Position numbers and translations under genes: made by a program | Shown here: positions 18,849 to 27,362 of the stretch, piece by piece | Layout: every line of letters starts with the position of its first letter | How positions within the stretch are numbered: position 1 is the first letter of the stretch | DNA from: Firmicutes bacterium UBA3930 | GTDB taxonomy: Bacteria > Bacillota > Clostridia > Caldicoprobacterales > Caldicoprobacteraceae | NCBI GenBank assembly: GCA_002385885.1 | Contig: DGEI01000013.1 | Span: 124,001 to 188,000 of the forward strand | Direction: 5' to 3' | DNA length: 64,000 bases | The notes under the pieces: model-generated | Told to the model about the DNA's origin: nothing | The model's input: only the letters and a program-made list of their open reading frames with translations | Database searches by the model: none

Positions 18849-20437
18849 TATGCCTCCTCCTTGACAGGGTCCTGATCTCTGCGGTCTATATCTATCGGAT
18901 ATGAACTGGTGGGCCTCCGCATGGCCATTTGACTGGGAAGGCGTATAAGAAAATCCTTCCAGTCCTGGTATCTTATTGGTGCCTGTGGAGTCATAAAGCT
19001 GACACCATAGCTTTTCATGGTCACCAGATGTACATTTAGAATTATGAATCCCAGGATAACACCGTATAAACCAAAAACAGCAGCAAGAATGATAAATGGA
19101 AACCGCAGAATCCTTATGCCTAAGGCTGCATTGTATGAGGGAATAATAAAGGAAGCTATGGCTGTTATGGCTACAACAATAACCATAATTGGACTGGTTA
19201 TCCCTGCTCTTACAGCCGCATCCCCGATAATCAGACCTCCCACTATTCCTATGGTCTGGCCTATGGCCCTGGGCAGCCTGGCCCCCGCTTCCCTGAGAAG
19301 CTCAAAAGTTAACTCCATAAGTAAAGCTTCAAGAAAAGCGGGAAAGGGTACGGTTGCACGTGTAGCTGCAATAGAAATTGCCAGGCTGGTTGGAATAAAA
19401 CCGGGATGGAAAGATACAATGGCTACATACAGGCCCGGGGTTAACGATGCAAGAAAAGCCCCTATCCAGCGCAGGATCCTGATGACCGAGGCCAATGGCC
19501 ATCGTTCATAGTAATCTTCAGAGCTTTGAAAAAACTGATAGAATGTGGCCGGTACGATTAGCGCATAAGGACTGTTGTCCATCAATATGGCCACACGTCC
19601 TTCTGCCAGGCTTGCAGCTGTCCTGTCTGGCCGTTCGCTGACCTCGATCTGTGGGAAGATCGTCATATATACATCCTGAATATGATGCTCTATCTGGCTG
19701 CTGTCCAGAAATATATCCACATCTATTTGATTTAGCCTGCGTTCCACCTCCTCCACCAATTCCGGATTTGCTATTCCTTTTATATACGAATAGGCGACAT
19801 CGGTTTTCCCCCGTCTTCCTACCTGGATGGTCTTTATCACAAAATTGGGATCCCTTATTTTCCTTCTTAGTAATGCAGTATTTGCCCTGAGCGTTTCGGT
19901 AAAGCCTTCCCTCGGGCCGCGTATTACAATTTCTGACGGAGGCTCCTGTATGCTTCGCTGGGGCCAGCCCCGGGCGCTTGCAATCAGGATTTTCTCAAAA
20001 CCTTCAATCATTATCCCGACTTCACCTGACATTACAAACAGAAACGCTTCGTCCAGTGTATCTGCTTCCTTAATCTCTCCCACTGCCAAGACATGCATTT
20101 TTACATACTCAAAAGCTTTATCAGGTTCAATTGGCTTTTGAAGAGTGTTTTCCAGGATTGCTATCTGATACATCATGGGTTTTAGAATCTGATCGTTTAT
20201 AACCAGTTTGTCGACCAACCCATCTATGTAAACCGCAGCACAGGGTATTCCCTGCACACCCAGTTTAAATTCCCTGAATACGGCATCGCTGCTCTCATCA
20301 AGAAATGCTTTGAATTTTTCCAGGTTCTTGCTTACACTTTTATCAAGGGTCAGATCAACCTTTTCTTCGCTTTTTAGCTGCGGTGTTTTATTTTTTTTCA
20401 TTGCCTCAATGTTTTTTGGGTTTTTTGTATATCCCAT
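18848..20437 (-). CDS. gerA: Spore germination protein, GerA-type subunit
   Basis: A 529 aa GerA-family A subunit. It has a soluble N-terminal domain (to about residue 270, with the family sequence IVIRGPREGFTETLRANTAL) and a C-terminal membrane domain with five or so helices (FPAFLEALLMELTFELLREA, IGIVGGLIIGDAAV). The ATG at 20437 was chosen over 20452 because GAGAGG lies a suitable distance upstream. First gene of gerABC; a SigG-like promoter sits about 130 bp upstream. Confidence 0.95.
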   Translation of the reverse strand: MGYTKNPKNIEAMKKNKTPQLKSEEKVDLTLDKSVSKNLEKFKAFLDESSDAVFREFKLGVQGIPCAAVYIDGLVDKLVINDQILKPMMYQIAILENTLQKPIEPDKAFEYVKMHVLAVGEIKEADTLDEAFLFVMSGEVGIMIEGFEKILIASARGWPQRSIQEPPSEIVIRGPREGFTETLRANTALLRRKIRDPNFVIKTIQVGRRGKTDVAYSYIKGIANPELVEEVERRLNQIDVDIFLDSSQIEHHIQDVYMTIFPQIEVSERPDRTAASLAEGRVAILMDNSPYALIVPATFYQFFQSSEDYYERWPLASVIRILRWIGAFLASLTPGLYVAIVSFHPGFIPTSLAISIAATRATVPFPAFLEALLMELTFELLREAGARLPRAIGQTIGIVGGLIIGDAAVRAGITSPIMVIVVAITAIASFIIPSYNAALGIRILRFPFIILAAVFGLYGVILGFIILNVHLVTMKSYGVSFMTPQAPIRYQDWKDFLIRLPSQMAMRRPTSSYPIDIDRRDQDPVKEEA

Positions 20438-20564
20438 ATAATAACCTCTCAAAAATATTATTGTTAACTGTTCACTGCATCCATAGTTTTTACCGCTTCA
20501 TTAGCTTATACTTTTATACAAGGCATCATTATACATGCTGCTTTTTCACCGGTATTCCTAAATA

Positions 20565-20594
20565 TAGAATATACAAAAGAAGGTTAAATATTCA
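20565..20594 (-). promoter_or_regulatory. Candidate SigG promoter of gerABC
   Basis: Minus-strand TGAATA (20589-20594), 17 bp, then TATTCTA (20565-20571). The -35 is a good sigma-G match; the -10 has one mismatch to CATnnTA. gerA-type operons are SigG-dependent in Bacillus. Tentative. Confidence 0.35.
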
Positions 20595-20602
20595 GCATAC
20601 AA

Positions 20603-20640
20603 ACAAAAACAGCAGGAATACAGAGATATCCTGCTGTTGG
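20603..20640 (-). terminator. Intrinsic terminator of the DUF1015 gene
   Basis: Minus-strand AACAGCAGGA pairs with TCCTGCTGTT, followed by TTTTG. It lies about 70 nt past the stop of the DUF1015 gene and just upstream of the gerA promoter region. Confidence 0.75.
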
Positions 20641-20711
20641 AAACAACCTGGTTATACAGTTAAATCATCATGCCAGATTTAAAACTGTTAAGCGAAAACA
20701 GGTCATTATAA

Positions 20712-22040
20712 TCAATCTATCTTGTTCAATACCAGGCCGGTTAATAGCTTCGGGTAAAAATAAGTGGATTTCTGGGGCATTTTTTCACCGGCCAGTGATA
20801 CTGCTTTTACCTGTTTTACTGACGTTGGATTCACAAAAAAGGCCATCGGGCAAGCGCCATCCTCAACCAGCGCCACTCCCTCACTTATATCGTGAGTATA
20901 TTTGATAAACTCCTGGTTAGCCAGCTGCTCCTCACCTATCCCTAAAATGGGCTTAATGAGCAGAGTATGAAGGATGCACACATCCAGGTCTGTGTATGAT
21001 TCGTCATGTTCGGGAAGGCTTTCCCTGATTATATTTGTATCCGCCAGTGTTAATACGTAAAAGTTTGTGCGGCTGCCATCATAATAGATAAAACTATGGA
21101 ATCCTTTCTTTTTTAGTATTGTATTCATCTCCCCTGCCCTTTCCTCCCTGCTTGTACCACAAAAACCGTATTCCTCTATGTGGAAGGATTCAGCTGCTTT
21201 TGCCATAACCTCCTTCAGCTCTATATCCTTTATACCACACATTACACGGTGTGTTGGGAGTATAAGCAAGCCCGGGTCATCCATCTCTACCATCATCATC
21301 ATCACAAAGTTATACGGTTCGTTCCCGGTGTGACCGGGATTCATTCTGATTCGCTCGTTCCGGTATGTGAGGGCTGTCTCATAACGATGGTGCCCGTCGG
21401 CAATGTATATCTTTTTTTGTGACATGCTTTCCTGAACCCGGGCAATTATATCCGGTTCGGAAACCACCCAGAGCCTCTCGACAATCCCATCAATAGCCTC
21501 AACCTGAATATCAGGCGCATTTGCAGATATGTATTGATTAAGCAGCCCGGGCACCGTTTTTTCAGGATCATCATAAAGGCCAAATATCTGACTGAAATTT
21601 GCGCTGCAGGCACGCATAAGCTGCAGCCTGTCAGCTTTCGGTTTGGACAGTGTATTTTCATGGGGCAGTATAACACCCTTAGAAAACTCTTCCAACCTTA
21701 CAAGGCCGATAAAACCGGTTCTTGTGTATACCGTTCCGTCTGAAAGTGTAAACCGCTGCTGGTAAATGTATAGCGAGGGTTTGCTCTCCCTTATCAAAAC
21801 CTGCTCCTCAATCCAGCTGTTCAGGTATGAAGCAGCCCGGGCATATTTGTTATCATATTCATTGTCTCCGGGTTCTTCCTTGCCTAATTCCAAACGGATA
21901 ATGTTGTAATCGTTCATATTATAATACTGTTCCTGTTCATCCGGGGAAATAATATCATACGGTGGGGTCATAACTTTTGCAAGATCCCCTATCTTTTCTT
22001 TATTATAGCGCAATCCTTTAAATGGTATAATCTGTGCCAT
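20712..22040 (-). CDS. DUF1015 family protein
   Basis: A 442 aa protein recognisable as DUF1015 from its start (IIPFKGLRYNKEKIGDLAKV), PPYDIISPDE near residue 27, and IADGHHRYETALTYRNER in the centre. The family is widespread in Clostridia and other bacteria. Its biochemical role has not been established to my knowledge; a link to amino-acid or phosphoserine metabolism has been suggested from context elsewhere. No membrane segments are seen. It is a single-gene unit with ribosome-binding site GGGGTGG and its own terminator. Confidence 0.9.
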   Translation of the reverse strand: MAQIIPFKGLRYNKEKIGDLAKVMTPPYDIISPDEQEQYYNMNDYNIIRLELGKEEPGDNEYDNKYARAASYLNSWIEEQVLIRESKPSLYIYQQRFTLSDGTVYTRTGFIGLVRLEEFSKGVILPHENTLSKPKADRLQLMRACSANFSQIFGLYDDPEKTVPGLLNQYISANAPDIQVEAIDGIVERLWVVSEPDIIARVQESMSQKKIYIADGHHRYETALTYRNERIRMNPGHTGNEPYNFVMMMMVEMDDPGLLILPTHRVMCGIKDIELKEVMAKAAESFHIEEYGFCGTSREERAGEMNTILKKKGFHSFIYYDGSRTNFYVLTLADTNIIRESLPEHDESYTDLDVCILHTLLIKPILGIGEEQLANQEFIKYTHDISEGVALVEDGACPMAFFVNPTSVKQVKAVSLAGEKMPQKSTYFYPKLLTGLVLNKID

Positions 22041-22125
22041 ATTTTATCCACCCCTGTGTTTTACTATAGACACATTTTATATTAAGGACAGGGGTGGAGT
22101 CAAGGAAATAATAGTAATGCCATAT

Positions 22126-22761
22126 TTAATGGGTTAAGTTCCTATTTTTTATACTGTTCAGGTAATCGATAAAATCGGAGGCCTCCTGCCTGGTCAGTGA
22201 CTTGCTGTCGCTTTTATTATATCGCGTTTGCATTATTTCTTTCATTTGTGCTTCCGTGTATCCCAAGGCATTATAAATTGCATATATTGCCCTCCGCTGG
22301 GCTTCGGTAACCGGCCTCTTACGGGCTATGGCTTTTGACTCCGTTTTTTGGGTTTCCACGGGACTATCCGCAATACTTTCGCCTTCCTCCAACTCCGGTG
22401 CAAACTGCGTTCCATAACCCAATGCAGCCAATGCTCTTCCATAGGCCTTGGTATACGCTTTTTCTATATAATCTTCAAAGTCATCGCCGGTTTCCGAACC
22501 CACACCTATCTCAACATTTCCTTTACTGTCAACTACTTCAAGTTCATAGTAGGCAAACCTGCTCTGTGGATCAATAATTTTATCCCGTATGGAGGTCTTT
22601 GTATTTTCCCTGTTCTCACCGCGAAACCATACCATTCTCCATTTGATTTCCAGATAATCGGCATAATCGGTTTCCCAACTGCCGGTTCTATGATTCCAGC
22701 GGCGCATGGGAAGTTTGGTTATATATTCCTCTGCATTGAATGAGCCTGATCCGGTACTCAT
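22126..22761 (-). CDS. Single-strand-annealing-protein-like hypothetical protein
   Basis: A 211 aa soluble protein. The N-terminal half ends in DYIEKAYTKAYGRALAALGY followed by GTQFAPEL, a pattern reminiscent of Rad52/ERF-like single-strand annealing proteins of phages. After a linker, the C-terminal 55 residues (RPVTEAQRRAIYAIYNALGY ... LTRQEASDFIDYL) look like the small helical domain attached to many such phage proteins and related nucleases. The homology is judged by eye and is weak. It stands alone between a DUF1015 gene and a large RNA-like element, without other phage genes. It could have a role in DNA repair or uptake, or be a prophage relic. Confidence 0.5.
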   Translation of the reverse strand: MSTGSGSFNAEEYITKLPMRRWNHRTGSWETDYADYLEIKWRMVWFRGENRENTKTSIRDKIIDPQSRFAYYELEVVDSKGNVEIGVGSETGDDFEDYIEKAYTKAYGRALAALGYGTQFAPELEEGESIADSPVETQKTESKAIARKRPVTEAQRRAIYAIYNALGYTEAQMKEIMQTRYNKSDSKSLTRQEASDFIDYLNSIKNRNLTH

Positions 22762-22909
22762 TTTTATTTATACTCCTTTGCTTTTTGTTCATATTATATG
22801 AAGAAAGGTGCAAAAAACACTGATAATAATATGGAAGCAGTCGTCAATGACAGCCTGGTTATCCAATTTTTGTTAATATAAAGTTCTTATTTTCTGTATA
22901 AAATCATTT

Positions 22910-23352
22910 TTGATGGGTAATCTAAATAGCGAAAGGGCACGTAACGGTTGAGCCCAGACTCATATGTGCTCACAGAGGGTATATATGGGTCGGCCAAAGA
23001 TTGCTTACAGGTCTGTTGAGGCTTGTATGCAGTCGGCGGGAAGATTCTGCATGGCGGGGAAAAGTTCTATTGCAGTCGTATATTAAGTAAATATTATGAT
23101 TGTAATAGGATTCCAACCTGTTGTGCAGGGTCGAGCTAAGATTATACAGGGTGCCGCAGGTGAACTGCTTAGTTGACTAACGATTCTATGCAGCCGAAAG
23201 GTTGCATAGGGTCGTACAGGTATCCTGTATAGTCGAACGACCCATCATGATAGGTAATGAACTGTTCGGTCGTGGTCGAAAGATCACGGCTGGATAATAA
23301 GTTATCTATTATGGTGCAAGGTAGATCGTTACGTGCTCTTAAATATTTACCG
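22910..23352 (+). ncRNA. Candidate large structured non-coding RNA (unassigned class)
   Basis: No credible ORF, yet dense secondary structure. The ends pair: 22933-22947 (AAGGGCACGTAACGG) with 23326-23340 (TCGTTACGTGCTCTT), 15 bp including G-U pairs, extendable by GGTAA near 22916 with TTACC near 23346. Inside are hairpins at 23067-23108 (about 18 bp with wobbles), 23186-23209 (10 bp, GAAA tetraloop), 23210-23242 (GGTCGT/ACGACC enclosing ACAGG/CCTGT) and 23269-23290 (9 bp, GAAA tetraloop), plus shorter ones. The GAAA loops fit the plus-strand transcript. It does not show the conserved cores of RNase P RNA, tmRNA, SRP RNA or 6S that I could recognise. Its size and tRNA neighbourhood recall the ROOL/GOLLD type of large RNAs. 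A TATAAA at 22897-22902 could be a -10, but no good -35 is seen. Confidence 0.65.
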
Positions 23353-23483
23353 TATATATTTAAAGTTGCTGTCTAAGGAAATGTCCTATTATGAACCCTC
23401 TTTTACTCTATCCGGAAAAGAATAAAAAGGTGTCAAATCAGGTGTCAGTTCTGGAGCCAGTATTGGAGCCAAAAAGCTTTACA

Positions 23484-23517
23484 TAAAAAAGAGTTTGAGA
23501 ACGTTATTCCCAAACCC
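23484..23517 (-). terminator. Terminator of tRNA cluster 1
   Basis: Minus-strand GGGTTTGGGAA pairs with TTCTCAAACTC (11 pairs, two G-U), followed by TTTTTT. It lies just downstream of tRNA-Leu. Confidence 0.85.
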
Positions 23518-23535
23518 TTGATTTTTCAATATTTC

Positions 23536-23626
23536 TGGTGCCGGAGACCGGAATCGAACCGGTACGGTTTTCCGAAAAACCGCAGGATTTTAAGTCCTGT
23601 GCGTCTGCCAGTTCCGCCACTCCGGC
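23536..23626 (-). tRNA. tRNA-Leu (anticodon TAA)
   Basis: Cloverleaf with acceptor GCCGGAG/CTCCGGC, a long variable arm (class II), anticodon loop CTTAAAA and encoded CCA. Last gene of the five-tRNA cluster. Confidence 0.97.
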
Positions 23627-23635
23627 AAAATAAAA

Positions 23636-23710
<75 letters not shown>

Positions 23711-23715
23711 ATACC

Positions 23716-23790
23716 TGGAGCGGGAGACGGGATTCGAACCCGCGACATTCGCCTTGGCAAGGCGACGCTCTACCACTGAGCCACTCCCGC
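23716..23790 (-). tRNA. tRNA-Gly (anticodon GCC)
   Basis: Acceptor GCGGGAG/CTCCCGC, anticodon loop TTGCCAA, encoded CCA. Its 75 bp sequence is identical to the tRNA-Gly at 61704-61778. Confidence 0.97.
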
Positions 23791-23837
23791 ATGTACATGC
23801 TGTTCTATATTTATTTTTCCTGCCGGCACCCTGGTTG

Positions 23838-23913
<76 letters not shown>

Positions 23914-23920
23914 TTATAAC

Positions 23921-23997
23921 TGGCGACCCGGAAGGGACTCGAACCCTCGGCCTCTAGCGTGACAGGCTAGCGTTCTAACCAACTGAACTACCGGGCC
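23921..23997 (-). tRNA. tRNA-Asp (anticodon GTC)
   Basis: Acceptor GGCCCGG/CCGGGTC with one G-U pair, anticodon loop CTGTCAC, encoded CCA. First gene of the cluster. Confidence 0.96.
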
Positions 23998-24037
23998 CCC
24001 CTACAGTTCTATAAACAGTGCCTTAGAGACAAATATT

Positions 24038-24066
24038 AGTATATATTACATCAGGCTACAAGTCAA
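24038..24066 (-). promoter_or_regulatory. Promoter of tRNA cluster 1
   Basis: Minus-strand TTGACT (24061-24066), 17 bp spacer, TATACT (24038-24043), about 40 bp upstream of tRNA-Asp. Strong SigA-type match. Confidence 0.8.
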
Positions 24067-24175
24067 AAAGAATTATAAAGAATATAGCCCAATTATCTTA
24101 ACATTTCTCCCGAAATCTGCGATTATCTTTTTATACATCCGGCATGGAGAGCAAAGCTTTTTATTTCCGCCTGAT

Positions 24176-24880
24176 TCATCTGCGTTTTCTCAGTTCATCG
24201 TGTATGTCGCCTAACGATATTCCCTGTTCAACCAATAACACCAGTATATGGTACAGAAGATCGCTAACTTCATATACTACCTCGCCCTTATCCCGGTTTT
24301 TTGCCGCTATGATCACTTCGGAGGACTCTTCGCCAACTTTTTTGAGGATTTTATCTATGCCTTCTTCAAATAAGTAGCATGTATATGAACCCTCTTTTGG
24401 ATAGCGTTTTCTGGAATCAATGACATCATACAGCTCCTGCAGTATCGCTCCTATATTATTTATTATATCACGGTTTTTTAGGTTTTGACCGGTATTGCTG
24501 TATACATCTTCAGGATCAAACAACTTCTCCTGATCTACCTTCAATACACCGTCATTATCAGAAACAATCCTGTAAAAACATGATCTGTAACCGTTATGAC
24601 AGGCGGCTTTTACCTGCTTTACCCTGACGAGCAAAGCATCCCCGTCACAGTCAACGGCTATTTCCTCAATCTGTTGAATATGGCCGGATGTCTCTCCTTT
24701 CATCCAAATCTTTTTCCTGCTTCTGCTCCAATAATGGGTTATACCTGTTTCAAGGCTTTTTTCCAGCGCTTCCCGGTTCATATAGCCAAGCATCAATACC
24801 TGTCCGTTTTCATAATCCTGGATTATGGCCGGTATCAGCCCATCATTATTGAATTTAACCTCATCCATCAGCTTCATCAT
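24176..24880 (-). CDS. hisIE: Bifunctional phosphoribosyl-AMP cyclohydrolase / phosphoribosyl-ATP pyrophosphatase
   Basis: Catalyses histidine steps 2 and 3. The 234 aa protein fuses a HisI domain (residues 1 to about 115), with the Asp/Cys metal sites in [13 protein letters not shown] and [11 protein letters not shown], to a HisE domain (about 130-234) with [16 protein letters not shown] sequence ([18 protein letters not shown]). It is the last gene of the his operon. The 49 bp gap to hisA contains no hisF. GAGGGG precedes the start. Confidence 0.96.
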   Translation of the reverse strand: MMKLMDEVKFNNDGLIPAIIQDYENGQVLMLGYMNREALEKSLETGITHYWSRSRKKIWMKGETSGHIQQIEEIAVDCDGDALLVRVKQVKAACHNGYRSCFYRIVSDNDGVLKVDQEKLFDPEDVYSNTGQNLKNRDIINNIGAILQELYDVIDSRKRYPKEGSYTCYLFEEGIDKILKKVGEESSEVIIAAKNRDKGEVVYEVSDLLYHILVLLVEQGISLGDIHDELRKRR

Positions 24881-24929
24881 TACTTCCCCTCATCCAAATC
24901 AATTTTCTGCCATATGAAAAAAACTTCTG

Positions 24930-25646
24930 TCAGTTTCCAAGTTCAATTGCATCTTTTAGCTTAATCATGCCGGTATATAACGCCTTCCCGATTATAACTC
25001 CGGAAACACCTGCGGCTTTTAGCAGCCTGATATGGCTTATATCACTAATTCCACCCGATGCTATTACATTTAGCCCGGTATGCTGAACCATCTCCCGGGT
25101 TGTAGAAATGTTTGGCCCGTCCAGCATGCCGTCTTTCAATATGTCCGTATAAATTATCGTCTCCACTCCTACGTCCCGCATTTTTTTTCCCAGTTCCAAC
25201 GGCGAAATGCCGTATTCATCAGTCCAACCTTTTACTGCCACCTTGCCTTCCCGGGCATCTATGCCGACCGCTATTCTGCTTCCATATTTTTTTACCGCCG
25301 TCTCAAGCATATAAGGATCTTCAATTGCTGCAGTTCCCAGTATGACCCTGCTGATTCCCAGATCGTCCAGCAGGTAGGCAATCTTTTGTTCATCACGTAT
25401 GCCTCCCCCAAGCTGAACCGGTATGCTGACTGTCTTAAGTATTTCTTTTATAATGTTTTCGTTATTGCTCTTGCCCTGGAATGCCCCGTCCAGGTCAACC
25501 AGATGGATATACTTTGCTCCCTGAGATTCCCATTCAATGGCAACTTCTACAGGATTATCACTGTATACCGTTTGCCGGCGGATACTGCCCTGAACAAGAC
25601 GTACACATTTGCCTTCTTTGATATCAATAGCAGGATAAATTGTCAT
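24930..25646 (-). CDS. hisA: ProFAR isomerase HisA
   Basis: TIM-barrel 1-(5-phosphoribosyl)-5-[(5-phosphoribosylamino)methylideneamino]imidazole-4-carboxamide isomerase, histidine step 4. The 238 aa protein has catalytic Asp8 in YPAIDIKEGKCVRL, the second catalytic Asp in AVGIDAREGKVAVKGW, the phosphate-binding loops GGGIRD and SGGISD, and VIIGKALYTG near the C terminus. The ribosome-binding site is GGAGGG. hisF, its usual homologue, is absent downstream. Confidence 0.97.
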   Translation of the reverse strand: MTIYPAIDIKEGKCVRLVQGSIRRQTVYSDNPVEVAIEWESQGAKYIHLVDLDGAFQGKSNNENIIKEILKTVSIPVQLGGGIRDEQKIAYLLDDLGISRVILGTAAIEDPYMLETAVKKYGSRIAVGIDAREGKVAVKGWTDEYGISPLELGKKMRDVGVETIIYTDILKDGMLDGPNISTTREMVQHTGLNVIASGGISDISHIRLLKAAGVSGVIIGKALYTGMIKLKDAIELGN

Positions 25647-25702
25647 AATTCAATACCCTCCAAAAAATCTCCATATACCTTGCCCTTTGCTGCAGTCAGA
25701 AC

Positions 25703-26296
25703 TTAATCCATAACACCTTTGGTTGAGGGAACCTGTCCCGTATTCCCTGTAATAGTTACTGCCTGTTTCATAGCCCTTCCGAAAGCTTTAAAGACTGCTT
25801 CCAGCATATGATGGGTGTTCCGTCCATATAAGACCCGCACATGTATCCCAATCCCACAGCTGTTAGAAAAGGCTCTGAAGAATTCTTCTGCCAGCTGTGT
25901 GTCAAACTGTCCAACTCTCCCGGCCAGATCCGGTGTCTGGTAATAGAGAAATGGACGCCCTCCTATATCGATGCATACCATGGCCAGGGATTCATCCATG
26001 GGCACAAAGAACGTGCCGTAGCGCGCTATGTCCTTTCTTTCACCAAGGGCTTTTGCAAATGCCTTCCCCAGGACAATGCCTGTATCTTCAACAGTATGGT
26101 GTCCATCTACCTCGAGATCCCCATTGCAGGACAGATGGATATCAAAACCGCCATGCAAAGTAAAGAGTTCAAGCATGTGATCAAAGAAACCGATTCCGGT
26201 ATCAATCTGTGAAACTCCGCTGCCTTCCAGGGTTATCTCCGCTTCAACCCTTGTTTCTGCTGACATCCTGCTAAATTTGCCTGTTCTTAAACTCAT
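25703..26296 (-). CDS. hisB: Imidazoleglycerol-phosphate dehydratase
   Basis: Monofunctional HisB (197 aa), histidine step 6. Mn-binding His-rich motifs are visible: GIGFFDHMLELFTLHGGFD, LEVDGHHTVEDTGIVLGKA and NTHHMLEAVFKAFGRA. It follows hisC by 1 nt. Downstream of its TAA, 19 further sense codons stay open in the same frame and end in a TGA that overlaps the hisA ATG. hisH would normally lie in this space and is missing. Confidence 0.97.
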   Translation of the reverse strand: MSLRTGKFSRMSAETRVEAEITLEGSGVSQIDTGIGFFDHMLELFTLHGGFDIHLSCNGDLEVDGHHTVEDTGIVLGKAFAKALGERKDIARYGTFFVPMDESLAMVCIDIGGRPFLYYQTPDLAGRVGQFDTQLAEEFFRAFSNSCGIGIHVRVLYGRNTHHMLEAVFKAFGRAMKQAVTITGNTGQVPSTKGVMD

Positions 26297-26297
26297 A

Positions 26298-27362
26298 TTA
26301 TTGCCCCCTCAAAATTTGCTCCAGTACCTGGAGAAAAGTATCGTTATCTTCAGCTGTCCCCACTGTAACCCTTAAACAATCTTTCAGCCTGCCGTTACCG
26401 GCAAAACTGCGTACCAGTATCCCCTCCTGCATGAGTCTTTCGCATATTTTTCCGGCACCATTTGCTTTGAGCAGTAAAAAATTAGTATTTGACGGATAAA
26501 CACTTATACCGTTCATACGAGACAGTTTACCGTATAACCGTTCCCTCTCGGCTACAATTTTTGATATTCTTTCCCGGATAATATCTATATTTTCCAGCAC
26601 CAGCCGTGCAGCTCTCTGTGAGATGCTGCTGACATTATACGGAGGTTTAACTATGCTAATTTGCTCAACCAGGCCTTTGTTGGCTATTAAATAACCTATT
26701 CTGAGACCGGCAAGCCCCATAGCCTTTGAAAATGTCTTCAAAACCACCAGGTTGGGGTATTGTGCAATATATTCAATAGCTGAATGGCTGCAGAATTCCC
26801 CATAAGCTTCATCTACAACCACTATCCCGTTGAAATTTTCCAGTAATCCCCGCAGCCTGTCCAATTCCAGGATATTGCCCGTTGGGTTGTTGGGAGAACA
26901 GATAAATATAAGTTTGGGTTTGTGCTGTTCTATAGCCTTATGAAATCCATCTGTATCGTAGCTGAAATCATCGTTCAGGGGCACCTCAACGGGAATTCCG
27001 CCTGCAATACGAGTAAATATGCCGTACATTCCAAAGGATGGATCCGGATAAAGCACCATTTCACCCCTATCGATAAATGCATTTATTATTACCTGGATAA
27101 GTTCATCGGAGCCTGCGCCGACGATAATTTCATCGGGATGCACTTTGCAGTACCCGGATATACTTTCTCTTAAAACTGCTGCATCCGAATCAGGATACAG
27201 GTTTAATCCACTATCCTCCAACAATTCCCGGGCAAGCTGTTTTTTCACCACACCGGGCAGATCATATGGGCTTTCATTAGCATCCATCTTTATTCTATAC
27301 GGCACATCATTTGCCTTATATGGTTTTAAATCTCTCAGGCCGCTGCGCAAATAAACCTTCAT
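26298..27362 (-). CDS. hisC: Histidinol-phosphate aminotransferase
   Basis: PLP-dependent aminotransferase of fold type I, histidine step 7 (imidazole acetol phosphate to histidinol phosphate). The 354 aa protein has DANESPYDLP near the N terminus, SPNNPTGN, VVVDEAYGEF and the PLP lysine in TFSKAMGLAGLRIGY. Its start overlaps the hisD stop by 4 nt (ATGA). Confidence 0.97.
   Translation of the reverse strand: MKVYLRSGLRDLKPYKANDVPYRIKMDANESPYDLPGVVKKQLARELLEDSGLNLYPDSDAAVLRESISGYCKVHPDEIIVGAGSDELIQVIINAFIDRGEMVLYPDPSFGMYGIFTRIAGGIPVEVPLNDDFSYDTDGFHKAIEQHKPKLIFICSPNNPTGNILELDRLRGLLENFNGIVVVDEAYGEFCSHSAIEYIAQYPNLVVLKTFSKAMGLAGLRIGYLIANKGLVEQISIVKPPYNVSSISQRAARLVLENIDIIRERISKIVAERERLYGKLSRMNGISVYPSNTNFLLLKANGAGKICERLMQEGILVRSFAGNGRLKDCLRVTVGTAEDNDTFLQVLEQILRGQ

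Noticed and set aside
20545..20559. Alternative gerA promoter GGAATA with a TATAATG about 19 bp downstream
   Set aside because: The spacer is too long and the -10 fits SigA rather than SigG; the TGAATA-17-TATTCTA site is a better candidate.
22933..23340. Assigning the structured element to RNase P RNA, tmRNA or 6S RNA
   Set aside because: The conserved core sequences and end signatures of these RNAs that I know are not present; the minus-strand tRNAs also do not extend into it.
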